A stretch of DNA of 64,000 nucleotides from Copromyces sp. CBS 386.78 (taxonomy: Eukaryota; Ascomycota; Sordariomycetes; Sordariales; Sordariaceae): NCBI GenBank assembly GCA_030685235.1, contig MU839099.1, positions 1 to 64,000 on the forward strand, in the 5' to 3' direction. Below, one piece after another: positions 11,407-21,393 of the stretch. The notes below the pieces were generated by a model. That model ran no database searches. It saw nothing but the letters and a program-made list of their open reading frames with translations, and was not told the DNA's origin. How positions within the stretch are numbered: the first letter of the stretch is position 1; the number at the start of each line of letters is the position of its first letter. A program made the position numbers and the translations under genes.

Positions 11407-12963
11407 ATGTGTAAGGTTACCATGACGAAATATGGTTGCGAACATACCACCAAGACCTATCGTCCCTGTGAGAAGGGCCACGACGCCAGCACTATGCTTG
11501 GATGCTTTTCGACCAAGGCTAAGTACTGCTCCCACCCGCGAGTAGAACCGAAGGGACCCCTTGAGGGCCTTTGCGAAAATTGCCGAAAGGAAGCAGTCAA
11601 AAAGTCTGGTAGGAAGCCCAGATCAGAGAGCAAGCATAGAATACCACTTGGTCGCAGTGCGTCCGTCAAGGAGCTTCCCCCTCCAAAGATCAAAGTGATG
11701 AGTGGATCAGCCACAGGAAGACATGAATTCTTCCAAGCAGATCCACCTTCAAGAGGAAGAAGCAAATCCAAAGGCAAGTCCAGAGACACCTCGAGACCTC
11801 CTCCCCTTGCTCCCCGTCATGTTCCCAACACAGCCCCCGACAAGGGAAAAGGTAGGTCGACTTCCGTACCTCCTGAGCTTACTCGCCTTCCTGCCACTGT
11901 TTATAACCCGAACGGACCGAGCGTGGCCAATTTTCCCCATGACAAGGCAGCAGTTCCCCCGCCGGTGGGATCCATCACCAACTACAAGAACAAGCCGCTG
12001 CCCCATGTTCCCCCCAACTCTTCCAAGTCTTCGAAGATCGGAGGATCATCTGCTTCCACTTCCAGAAGCACCTCACACTCCAGAAACGGCCGCCCTGGAT
12101 CATCTGCAGCGCCCGCACCGCCTCAGTCCCGTCAACGCTCCCGGTCCCGGGGGCGAGAGCAGAAGGGCAAGGAGCCTGCTCACCCTGTAACGCTCGGCCC
12201 CCATCCACAGCGGCCACTGAGGGGAGACGTAAACGCCCCCATCCGGGAATCGCAACGGTTCATCAACCCGCGTCCCGTCCCGGCCTTCCCTACGATCGGG
12301 CCCCAGCACACCATCAGAAGCGACCTGCCCAAGATCATCGCCGAACTCAGGCTTGAACAACTCGAAAGGGAAAGGAGGGAAAGGGGCCGCGCGCCGGTGC
12401 CGCAACAGCCGCCGCCCCACCAGCCCTACATCAAAATTGGCTTCAAGCCCCATGAACATACGCAACAACGGCAGACAGGGCAAGTATCCCATTCCCAACC
12501 CCATCACTATCCCCCCAGCGCTAGCAAACACATCGAGATCTACGCTCCCGTACCTCGCAGAAAGATCTCAAAGACCCGTCTCAACGAAGCTGCTGACCAT
12601 TTCTTTGGAGGCAGCCACAACAGCAGTGGATCTAGATCAACCAGCAAGACCCGCGAGCGGTCTTCCTCCCGTAGCCGTGCACATGGCAAAGACAAGCACC
12701 ACGACAAGCACGACAAACATGACAAGAAGCACCAAAAGCAGCCCAGCACCGCTAGCTCCTTTATGAACAAGATCCGAGCTGGTCTTGGTGGTTCCGATGA
12801 TAATGGTGATGACAGCGACTCGGATTCATCCTGGGCGTGCCAGGAGAGTCGTGCGATTGAACGCGGGGAGAGTACCCTGCCGAGCCGAAACACGTCTAGA
12901 AGGACTAGTGTTAATCACGGCGGTCATGGGGGTTCTTACATGCATGGTGCGTTGCAGATTTAA
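11407..12963 (+). CDS. Cys/His-rich N-terminal domain protein with long disordered tail
   Basis: Intronless 518-codon gene. The first about 60 residues hold Cys at 2, 11, 21, 33, 41, 56 and 59 and His at 13, 25 and 43, spacing that suggests a small metal-binding module; the last pair is CENC. After that the protein is low-complexity. It has Ser/Arg segments (RQRSRSRGRE), Pro-rich stretches, a basic helix near RLEQLERERRERGR-type sequence, a His/Lys/Asp repeat (DKHHDKHDKHDKKH) around residues 420-435, and an acidic patch GSDDNGDDSDSD near 460. I do not recognise a named family. Similar short Cys-rich heads with disordered tails are common in uncharacterised filamentous-fungal proteins. The start is the only ATG before the Cys-rich head. 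Function unknown; a nuclear or RNA-linked role is only a guess from the SR-like sequence. Confidence 0.75.
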   Translation: MCKVTMTKYGCEHTTKTYRPCEKGHDASTMLGCFSTKAKYCSHPRVEPKGPLEGLCENCRKEAVKKSGRKPRSESKHRIPLGRSASVKELPPPKIKVMSGSATGRHEFFQADPPSRGRSKSKGKSRDTSRPPPLAPRHVPNTAPDKGKGRSTSVPPELTRLPATVYNPNGPSVANFPHDKAAVPPPVGSITNYKNKPLPHVPPNSSKSSKIGGSSASTSRSTSHSRNGRPGSSAAPAPPQSRQRSRSRGREQKGKEPAHPVTLGPHPQRPLRGDVNAPIRESQRFINPRPVPAFPTIGPQHTIRSDLPKIIAELRLEQLERERRERGRAPVPQQPPPHQPYIKIGFKPHEHTQQRQTGQVSHSQPHHYPPSASKHIEIYAPVPRRKISKTRLNEAADHFFGGSHNSSGSRSTSKTRERSSSRSRAHGKDKHHDKHDKHDKKHQKQPSTASSFMNKIRAGLGGSDDNGDDSDSDSSWACQESRAIERGESTLPSRNTSRRTSVNHGGHGGSYMHGALQI

Positions 12964-13660
12964 AGTGTAGAGGGGAGTGTGGGAAAAGAAGGCAGGAAAG
13001 TGCTGGGTAGTTGTCCCGAACCGAACCGACCCGTCTTCTTCTGGCATGCGTGCAGTGCCACGGGATAGGCTGCGGGCGGGCTAGACCGTCTTTTGTTTGT
13101 TGTTACCTTAGTTTTTATTACCTTGTTTGGAGAAAACGTCCTGTTGGAAAAACTTCAAAAAAAGGTCTTAAAGGTATTTGTCACATGGGGTTTCCTTTGT
13201 TAGGTACCTAGGTATGGTTGGAGAATGGGCGGATGTTGAACAACGGGTGTTGATGGTCAAAGAAGTCTTTGACTGTGTTAAGAGAGACGGTAGAATCTGT
13301 AACGTTGTTAGTGGACAGGAGCTTTGGAATTTAGTACTACATGACACAGTCAATAAACATTTCAAAGTGATTTTCTCCCTTAAGGTGCCCATGTGCGATA
13401 TAAATGTGACGGGGAGAAGACACTCTGCGATAATTTGCCGCAAGTGACCCGTAGACATACCTAAGCTGTCCAAATGACTAACTTGTCTCATTGAGACTTC
13501 GTACGGTCTTTCAATGACGGAGTTCCAATTGTGCGTGCGGTGCTGCTGCCTCCGCGTTGATCACCAATGTCGCTGTTGTGATGCGAAAAGAGGCCGCAAC
13601 ACGCAGAGCCTATTGTGGGAATAAGAGAACTTTGTTGGAGCCTTTCCTCCAACAAATAAA
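12964..13660. other. 3' UTR/intergenic stretch
   Basis: Non-coding sequence between the Cys-rich gene and the tRNA. A short open frame at 13178-13447 lacks recognisable features and is not supported as a gene. Inverted repeat GGAGCCTTTCC / GGAGGAAAGG-type sequence lies near 13638-13651. Confidence 0.4.
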
Positions 13661-13749
13661 CCCCTTGTGGTGTAGTTGGCTATCACGTTCGGCTGTAATT
13701 GTCTAGATTGTATACCGAAAGGTCACCGGCTCGATTCCGGTCGAGGGGA
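13661..13749 (+). tRNA. tRNA-Tyr (GTA), with 15-nt intron
   Basis: The cloverleaf can be drawn completely. Acceptor stem CCCCTTG 13661-13667 pairs with CGAGGGG 13742-13748, with discriminator A 13749. The D stem is GTG/CAC, with GG in the D loop. The anticodon stem TTCGG 13688-13692 pairs with CCGAA 13715-13719. The T stem ACCGG/CCGGT encloses a 7-nt loop. The anticodon loop begins CTGTAA, giving anticodon GTA at 13695-13697, and an intron of 15 nt (13699-13713) sits at the canonical 37/38 position. The C1-G72 pair, A73 and an obligatory intron all fit eukaryotic tRNA-Tyr. Oddity: T-loop position 54 is C rather than T. A 7-T run follows. Confidence 0.85.
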
Positions 13750-13755
13750 ATCTTC

Positions 13756-13762
13756 TTTTTTT
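13756..13762 (+). terminator. RNA polymerase III terminator of the tRNA
   Basis: Run of seven T starting 7 bases after the discriminator base. This is the standard Pol III stop signal. A second T run follows at about 13766. Confidence 0.8.
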
Positions 13763-14223
13763 GGCTTTTTTTCATAGCGGCTTATGACACTGTTCGAACC
13801 CATGTCCCGGTGTTCGACACATTTTTGTCTTTCGTTTGGGGAACGGAAGACTGCTGTTCTCTCTCTCCATTGGACGTTCTCTTTCTCGTTGCAGGGGGTT
13901 GTTGTCTGTAGATGATCTTGCAAGTGCTCACCTAGGCGAATGCGCTACTTTGATTGGGCAACATGCCCCAGAAGCCCCGCTTTATTTTCTGCCGGCGCAG
14001 CGGTGCCGTGAGCAGTTCCAACGACCGTTCGCTCCAGGAAACGGGGCCCGATTTTTCCTCAGCCAGCTTCGAGACGCAGTCAGGTCGCGGGATTGCGGAG
14101 CTCCGTCCAAGCCAGAACCACCGAAGCACCGAACGAACGGCTTCCGTCACCACCGTACCTCTCGACAACTTTCCCCTTCGTTGCGCCCCCGAACCGCACC
14201 GCACCGCAACGCCAGTCGCAACC
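13763..14223. other. Leader of the bL21m gene
   Basis: GC-balanced DNA upstream of the bL21m start. The bL21m frame is open back to an ATG at 13954, but the upstream 90 codons read as Arg/Ser/Pro-rich text with no function. They would displace the mitochondrial targeting sequence, so this is treated as 5' leader. Confidence 0.5.
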
Positions 14224-14886
14224 ATGAGCAGGGCACTTTTGCGCTCCGTCTTGGAGCTGCGCACTCCCGTCACGCGCCTCCCTCCATCTTTCCTCCTCCC
14301 TTTCCGTCCCGCCGCCATCGCCGCGCCCGCCGCTCGTTTCCTCCACCAGACTGCTCAGCAAGTTGAGCCCACCAGCCAGTCCGATGCTGCCGCTGCTGCC
14401 ACTCTGCTCAAGGCCAGCAGCCCACCAAAGGCCACCATCACCACCACCACAACACCAGAGGCTCCCGCCGTCGTTCCCAGCGCACCATCACCGATAAGCC
14501 AGCAAGTCAAGGAGCTCCTCCCCGTGCTGGCTGCGCAGCCGGGCCACTATACTACCATCCACATCCACGGCAAGCCGTACCTCGTGACCGAGGGCGACAC
14601 GGTGAAGCTACCGTTCAAGATGCCCGGCGTGGCACCCGGCGACGTCTTGCGCCTGAACCGGGCCTCGGTTATTGGTTCCCGCGACCTGACGCTCCAGGGC
14701 GCGCCGTACGTGGACGAGCGCCTGTTTGAGTGCCGCGCCGTCGTCATGGGCACCGAGAGCGAGCCGATGCGCGTCATGATCAAGAAGAAGCGGAGGTGCA
14801 GGAAGAAGAAGCATGTTTTCAGCAAGCACAAGTATACGGTTCTGAGGATTAACCAGCTGAAGATTAATGATGTGTTGAACCTTTGA
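14224..14886 (+). CDS. mrpl49: Mitochondrial large-subunit ribosomal protein bL21m
   Basis: Single exon, 220 residues. The first about 40 residues (MSRALLRSVLELRTPVTRLP..., rich in Arg, Leu, Ala and free of acidic clusters) form a mitochondrial targeting peptide. An Ala/Thr/Pro linker follows. The C-terminal about 120 residues carry the bacterial L21 fold: HYTTIHIHGKPYLVTEGDTVKLP at its start (the Y-x-x-x-x-x-G-K-Q-Y/V-x-G-D-x-x pattern), GDVLRLNRASVIGSRD, then KKKRRCRKKKHVFSKHKYTVLRI, the basic rRNA-binding motif near the end. The protein corresponds to yeast Mrpl49 and assembles into the large mitoribosomal subunit. The start was chosen at the ATG with ACC context that gives a targeting peptide. 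It is convergent with the Mps1 kinase gene downstream. Confidence 0.9.
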   Translation: MSRALLRSVLELRTPVTRLPPSFLLPFRPAAIAAPAARFLHQTAQQVEPTSQSDAAAAATLLKASSPPKATITTTTTPEAPAVVPSAPSPISQQVKELLPVLAAQPGHYTTIHIHGKPYLVTEGDTVKLPFKMPGVAPGDVLRLNRASVIGSRDLTLQGAPYVDERLFECRAVVMGTESEPMRVMIKKKRRCRKKKHVFSKHKYTVLRINQLKINDVLNL

Positions 14887-16167
14887 AAGGGTGAGGGACT
14901 TCTACTGAGGGAAGGGGAAGGGGCAAAAAGGAAGGAGAGGAGAGGACGGGAGGAAACGGTGAAGGGGAACGAACCGTTGAGAGGAGGAGGAAGAAGAAGA
15001 AGAAGAGAGGAGGAAGCCGACAACCTCGGGCAGGCGACACCGGACAGAACAGTTGAGCCATAAACAACCGACCGCACAGCACACGCGTGGCACGCATTTG
15101 AGAAAAGGGACGGAGGGAAGTTTCCAATGTGTTGTTACTGCTGGATGGGTCGAGAATGTGCTACGTATGGCAGGTTGTGGTGGGAGATAGTGAGCACCAT
15201 TCGCTGAAGCCGAGCTCATGGAAAGGTGGTTGAAGGTCTAGTTGAAGGTCTGCCTGGCTTCCTCCGTCAACTATCTGTCTGTCCTTCAACTCAGAATAGG
15301 AGTGATAGCAGATCAACTATTAGACTAGTTGTGTAAGATCAAGGGGATATACCGACGTACACGGGATGTATCATATTTGTTCTTGTTCATACTATAAAAC
15401 AGGAATTGGAATCATGGATATAACCAGGCGTGCACGTTGCAGTTGATACTGGTTCGTGAATCTTCATCGCCGAAATTGGCTTATGCCCCTGGGCTCCTTG
15501 AAGGCACGAAAGCAAAGCTGAGCCTTCCGCTATGACTTGTTCATGAAATGTAACATTCAGTAAGGGAAAGTGAGTAGTGAAATGGGTAATTAAACGCTGC
15601 CATGGGTTGATTTAAAGCTCATGAAGAATGACATTATAATCAGTTCAAAGAAAATAAGAGGGCATAAAGTTTATAGTCAGAGAAAGGAAACGCCCGCCCG
15701 CCAATAATCCAATGCACCCTTTCCAGTCATAATCTTCGTCACCAGTAAAGTAATAACAAGAGAAACAAAGCAAGTAAGAATCAACAAAGAAAGAAACGAC
15801 CGCCGCCCTGCCATCACCATTCAACTCCTGCGTGAGACCAGATAGGCATGCTATTCAGGGAACACACGTCCATCAACAGCTCTTTTAATACATCAATCGT
15901 TAGCCACGGTACAAACCCGAACGTGCTCGCTCCCAGGCGCAATCGCTTGCTTCCTAACCGCCACACGTCTTGTAGAAGGTATTCATACAAAACTCCCAGT
16001 ACACCAGCCGAGGTCTAATCGGGGGTATCCAACATCCAACAGAACCAGAACTTGCCAACAAAAGCAAGGGTATCATATCCAAGCCACAAACGCTTACTAA
16101 CAAGAATAATCCATCGTCCATCATGACAAGAAAAAGGAAAAGGGGAAGAACACAGGCCACCGAGTTA
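14887..16167. other. Convergent intergenic region with polypurine tract
   Basis: Shared 3' region of bL21m (+) and the Mps1 kinase (-). Positions about 14,900-15,018 are an almost pure purine tract of GA-rich repeats (AGGAGGAGGAAGAAGAAGAA type) on the plus strand, a possible triplex former or 3'-UTR element. The remainder holds no recognisable gene. Confidence 0.6.
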
Positions 16168-18988
16168 CTACCTCTGGTGCCCGCCACTTCCACCCCCGCT
16201 CCCACCACCAGAATTATTACCAGCGGCACCCATAACCGCCTTCCGCACGGTGGCCCAGTACGCCTGCGGCCACGTATTCACCACCTCCGCCTCGGTCGGC
16301 ATCCTCTCCTTGCACCTCTGCACGACGCTCTGTATAAGCCTAGACAGCAGCTCCTCCGTGACAGGCAGGACCTTCCCATGCTCGGCCGCCGCGTACACCG
16401 ATGGGTCGAACTCCTGCGGGTATAGGAACGGATCGGTATCCGCCAACAGCTCGTCGCACGTGGGGCGCTCGCGCTGCTCGCGGTTGAGACAGCGGCGCAT
16501 GGTGCGGATGACCGAGGGCGGCACGCGGCTGCCGTCCTCGGTGGCTTCCGGGAAATCGATCTGGTACGACCAGTTGATGATGGCCTGGCAGCGCGACATC
16601 TGGTTGGCGATCTTGCCAAAGGGCGGCAGGCCGTAGACCATTTGATAGAGAATGCAGCCGAGCGACCAAACGTCCGAGGGCTTGCCGAGCTTCATGAGCT
16701 TGGGCGCGCCGAGGCTGCGGTGGTTGAGCGGCGGCGGGATGCAGAACTTGCCGTTCTGGGCCGACGTGAAGGCGTACTGGTTCGAGTCCATCAGGGATTC
16801 GGGCGACATGTAGTTTGGCGTGCCGATTTGCGTTTCGCGGTGCACGTTGACTGTCATTTCGGTCTGGATGGCGTTGGCGATGCCGAAGTCGATGAGCTTG
16901 AGGCGGCCCTGCACCAGGACAAAGTTGGCTGGCTTGAGATCGCTGTGTACGACATCGCGGGCGTGCACGGCTTGCACGCATTCGAGCATCTCTTTCCAGT
17001 AATAACGAATGAAGGTTGGGTCGAGACGGGCGCCTTCTGCGGTGCTTTGACGGCTTTTGAGTAGCGTGTTGAAGTCGAGTTCGCCTACTTCCATGAGCTG
17101 CAATGAGGTTAGCACTCAGTACCACTCATTTTGGGGTTATTAGATGACTTACCACACTGAGCACCTGCTTCTCCAGATTCAGCTCATGGTCAATGAGTTG
17201 AATAACCCGTTCCACACCGTTCAAACGTTTCAACAGATCGATTTCGCCCTTAAATCCCTTCACGGTGTTTTCATCGGCATGCTCAAGGGAAACTCTCTTC
17301 AAAGCCAGCATCTTCCCACTCTCAGCCGAGACACGGTAGACCTTGCCAGAGCCACCTCGACCAATGCAGTCAATACGGGTGTATGTTCGGCCGTTTACAC
17401 GCAAAAGGACCTGCCTTTTCTTGGCCGCCCCCGTTGTCGCAGAAGCTCCAGCCGCAGCCGTTGCAGTCTCGACGACTGACATCTTTGGTGGAGGTGGAGG
17501 CGCTGGCCTGTGTGGTGTGTTCTGACTCTTGTGGGCCAACGCTTTGCGGTCGGGTGAAATCGACAGCCTCTTGAGGTCTCGCCCAATGTCTCGCCCAATG
17601 TCGAGGGCCATCGGTTCGGGTATCACAGGCTTCGGAATCTCGTGATCAAGCATTATGGATGGTGTCAGTTTCGCCCTCTTGAAGGTCGGCGGGGCCTCGT
17701 TCTCCTTGTCGTTGTTCATGGGCATATCTGGACGGGGCTCAGGAATCTTGTAGCCCATCTCCCCGTTATCTCTTCCCATCTCTCTGAAGTTGGATTCTCG
17801 CCTGCGAACCGCTCCAGCTCTACCGCCGGCCGGGCTACCTGATGCAGCATAGTCGCGGTAGTTATTTGTGGACGCATAGAACGACGATTGTTGCTCGCCC
17901 ATAGCGGCTTCGACATGGCTCTGCATGTGACTCTCGTAATTCCCATCGTTGTCTTGGTTCATGCCCATGGCCTCGTTTTCTCCATGCCCTGCTTCATCCT
18001 CATCGCTCTGCCTTCTCCGCCCTCGTCGCGCCGGGCCGCTAAGAAAGCTTCCCGGAACTTTTGCGACTCTCTTGATGCGCATTGAGCTTTGTGGTGCTGC
18101 CGTCAGTGGCCTTCCAATGGTTGCAGGATCCTCGGGTATTTCGTGATCACCAAATCCTGTGCCGCGTTTTCCAGAAACAGCACCGATCGATCCACCCGAC
18201 GAACCTCCTCCTCCACCTAGCGAAAGCCGATTCTTGCTGCCTGAAGACCCGGAACCAACTTGAATCCTGACCGTCCTGATAACCGGCGTGTGGGCATCTC
18301 CCGCTGAGTCCGATCCTGGATCGCCTTGCTGCTGTAGAAACGATGGGATTTCTTTCTCCACCTCTCTTTCCCTGCTCTCCGTCCTGGTTCTCCTCTGGGG
18401 TGCCGTCGTCGATGAGAGTCTTCGGACATTTCCGGAAAAGCTAACAGGGCCCTGCACGGCATTGCTGAGGCGGACCACTCGTTTCCTAGGCGCTGGGCTG
18501 CCGTCGCGATTGTTGCTGCTGTCGTTCTGGGCTGGTGACGTCGGCCTGTCGATGGGCTGCAGACTTCCTCCTCTGATACTCCGCCTTGCTTCCCGCGTCC
18601 TCGCACCTTCCGATCTTTCCTCTGACTTCGACGATATCAACGTGCTTCTTCTAGTAATTCGTGATGGTGGTCGAGCTGGGGGCGATAGCTGTAGGTCCTC
18701 TGGAGCGCCATGTTGCACAAAGGATGAGGCTTCGGATGCATGGCCGTCGTTCAGCAGAGCCTTGGTTAGGGCGCTGAGTTTCATGGGTACGGGGATCTCG
18801 TCGTCCGAGCTGTCGTTGACGTTGGAATACTGTTGTGATTGCGACTGGGGGTTCGACTCGCTGCGATTAAGCATGGGTCGCGATGGCGGGCGTCGTAAAG
18901 CTTGTCTAGTGGACGTCCTCCTTCCCATAGACGTAAAGTGACTCCCGGCGCCCATTGGCGTTGGCGAAATGGACGACATGTCATTCAT
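16168..18988 (-). CDS. mps1: Mps1/TTK-type dual-specificity protein kinase
   Basis: Two exons on the minus strand, 18988-17153 and 17097-16168, with a 55-bp intron (GTAAGT, branch GCTAAC, TTGCAG). Exon 1 ends on a codon boundary. The product has 921 residues: an about 525-residue Ser/Arg/Pro-rich disordered N-terminus, then a kinase domain from about 536 and a Gly/Ser-rich C-terminal tail. Key residues are the Gly loop GRGGSGKV (543-550), ATP-binding Lys 564 in LALK, catalytic HSDLKPAN with Asp 665 (HSD instead of HRD is typical of Mps1), DFG Asp 682, and activation segment HRETQIGTPNYMSPE ending at 712. These match Mps1/Mph1/TTK, the kinetochore kinase that triggers the spindle assembly checkpoint and, in yeast, spindle-pole duplication. 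The intron splits the kinase domain just before the hinge (LMEVGELD). Confidence 0.93.
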
Positions 18989-20019
18989 GTGTGTTGTTTA
19001 TCGCCCCGGTTGTTTTGGTTGCGGTTGCGAATGCGCTGGCTTGGTGTTGGGGTGGACCTCACTTTTCGTCCTGTTGGCGATCTTTGGAACCTTGCCCGCC
19101 TTTCCCAGCCACGGACTGTCCTGCTCTTGTTTTGCGCCTGGTTTGCCGCCTCTCCCAATCCAGCCCAAGAAACGAAGCAAAAAAATACCTAATAAGCACA
19201 GGGTCGTGTGGGCGATTGCGGATCTACGTGCCAAAATAGCGCATGAAACCAAGAATAACGAGGGTAACAAGAAATCATGTAACGCGGCGCGGCCGAAACA
19301 CGTCGTGGACGGAAGCTGGAGGAGACGATGGGGCTCGCTCTGGATTGGGATTCTGGGTGCGTGCTGGCTTCCAGCTGTGACCGAGTATTTTGACTTGTGG
19401 AGCTGCGACCAATCAAAACACAGGATGGTGTTGCATGGTTGCTCGCGGCAACCGCTAAAAATGGGTCCCGTCTTTGCGAAAGGCAAACTCCAGCGACAAA
19501 GTTGCCAAGCTTTGTTTACAACAGCAGGGAAGCCCGACCTTGAGAGCTCACATCTCACATGCATCCGTGCGTATCGATAACTGATGGAGGCGACGATGGA
19601 GGTCTATCCGGATGTCAGTCAAGGGGTTTGTTTACCTACGTTGTCGCGGCCTCCGCTAGGATGCGATATCTGCGCGATACCAGAAACCCAAAACAAAGGT
19701 CACTTAATACGCATTTTGCTGCCGCATAAACCCGAATGGCTTTAGCTGCAGGGACAGATGTCCAAAAACAGCACAGCACGCTCACGCATGTTCACAATGG
19801 GAGAAAAAAGGTCCTGAGAACGCCTTGCGAGTTGTATTGTTCCTCCTATGTGCCGTTCGACGCCCTTAAAAAAGACGTGCCTTTGTAATCCCAAGAACTC
19901 CAGCTCTGCCGCCGCCGTCAAGGCGAATGTATTGCAGGTGAATTTTGAACCGCGTGTACAATCCGTCAAAGTTTCTCGGAAAATGCCATGCCATGTTACT
20001 GAGCAATGGCTGGAGACGC
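18989..20019. other. Promoter region of the Mps1 kinase and 3' region of P2
   Basis: About 1 kb between two minus-strand genes. Open frames here (for example 18998-19564) lack domains. A CCAAT box occurs near 19409. No RNA gene seen. Confidence 0.5.
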
Positions 20020-20476
20020 TTAGTCGAAGAGACCGAAGCCCATATCCTCGTCGGACTCCTCCTTCTCTGTACCACATAGTTAGTAGCTGAATGCGACTGG
20101 GAAAGCGAGTGGATGCGTCCTTACCCTCAACCTTCTCCTCCTTCTTCTCCTCAGCAGCGCCACCAGCGGCAGCAGCGGCACCACCAGCGGCGGGGGCACC
20201 AGCACCGCCGGAGGGGACGGAAGCGAGCTTGGAAGAGCCCTCAGCGATCAACTGTAGTAAATCGTGTTAGCCATGTGTGCCTGACACCCAAGTTTGCGCT
20301 CCAGGCGATGGTCGTACCTCGTTGAGGTCCTTGCCCTCGAGCTCGGAGATGAGCTTGTCAAGGCGCTCGGAGTCGGCCTCAATGCCAACGGACTCAAGGA
20401 CGGCCTTGACATCAGCGGCAGAGGGGGCGGTGTTGCCACCGAGGGTGAGGAGGAGGTAAGCGGCCAAGTGCTTCAT
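20020..20476 (-). CDS. 60S acidic ribosomal protein P2
   Basis: Three coding exons on the minus strand: 20476-20318, 20251-20125 and 20066-20020 (introns 67 and 58 bp). They give a 110-residue protein, the usual P2 length. The N-terminus [15 protein letters not shown] and [15 protein letters not shown] form the P1/P2 dimerisation domain. [14 protein letters not shown] begins the flexible Ala/Gly hinge. The C-terminus [13 protein letters not shown] is the invariant P-protein tail that contacts translation factors on the ribosomal stalk. The last exon supplies only the tail, spliced mid-codon (G|AG). The start is fixed by the conserved MKHLAAYLL. Preceded by a 5'-UTR intron and divergent from SPT2, so the two share an intergenic promoter region. 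Confidence 0.95.
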
Positions 20477-20481
20477 TTTGT

Positions 20482-20547
20482 CTGTCTTGAAAGTCGCGTT
20501 GTTAGACGGGAAATCCTACGGCTGAGGAAGACTGGACAAAAACTTAC
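20482..20547 (-). promoter_or_regulatory. 5'-UTR intron of the P2 gene
   Basis: On the minus strand GTAAGT begins at 20547 and the acceptor ACAG ends at 20482, with a TCTAAC branch site between. The start codon lies six bases beyond the acceptor. Leader introns are common in fungal ribosomal protein genes. Confidence 0.7.
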
Positions 20548-21393
20548 TGAGCTGGAGAACCAGAGATGTCAATCAAGTTTAACCGCTGAGTTGTGGCGGA
20601 GAAAGACTCTTCTTAGGTTCTTGGGGGTGGAAGTTCACTGTTTCGGAAAGAAGTTCGCGGACGGGACCCGATCACGGATTATTTTTACAATTTCGTTCCT
20701 GTGAAGCCCCGCAATTTTGCGCCCCACGAAAGTCCACAAGCCTCAAATCACCTGACCAATCCACTCGACTTAGGGCAGATCCCGTGCGTTCTCTTCGCCA
20801 AGCTTCCCTTCCCGTTTGTTGCCTGCCGGTCGCTAGCAATTACATAAAAAGTTTGCTAATTCATTGAAGCATTGGCATTCTTGGCATAACAACTTCTCGG
20901 TGAAGTTCGGCTTGGCACGACTGCTGTGCTGGTCTGGGCCGTTGGCTTTCACCTCGGAGACCGCGATTCACCGCTCCGACCAGGAGTGACTGGGTGGGTC
21001 GTTCACTACGTTGACCATCCTGGCTCTCTGTCTTTGCCCAGCAAAAGTTGCGAAACCAAGTCCCGATTACGCAGGATTCTTTGTTCTTCCTTCACCAACA
21101 ACCCATCTTTCGCCCAGTTCTCACTCTTGGTTTCGGCAATTTTGCGCGACTAGTGACCTCGCATCCTCGCGCTCTTTCTTCGCCGTCCTATTTTTGCCAA
21201 AGCATTCGAGCCTGCCCCACTGTGCATCCGCATCGTCAGCTGAAGGCGATCTGTGACGAATACATATAAATTCCTGCCATCTTACCTCTGCTGTCTCTTG
21301 TTCGATGCCTGGACAACTCTCTGCCTTTTGAACGCAGGAGAAGGATAAGAAAGCTGGTACAAAGCAGGTTAATCCACTGGTACAACCGCAGCC
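20548..21393. other. Divergent promoter region of P2 (-) and SPT2 (+)
   Basis: About 850 bp between divergent genes. It contains pyrimidine-rich stretches near the SPT2 side and no recognisable coding sequence. Confidence 0.6.

Noticed and set aside
13178..13447. 89-codon open frame downstream of the Cys-rich gene
   Set aside because: The composition looks plausible, but there is no domain and an overlapping minus-strand frame of similar length.
13954..14223. Upstream 90-codon extension of the bL21m frame
   Set aside because: It would bury the mitochondrial targeting peptide, and its sequence is leader-like.
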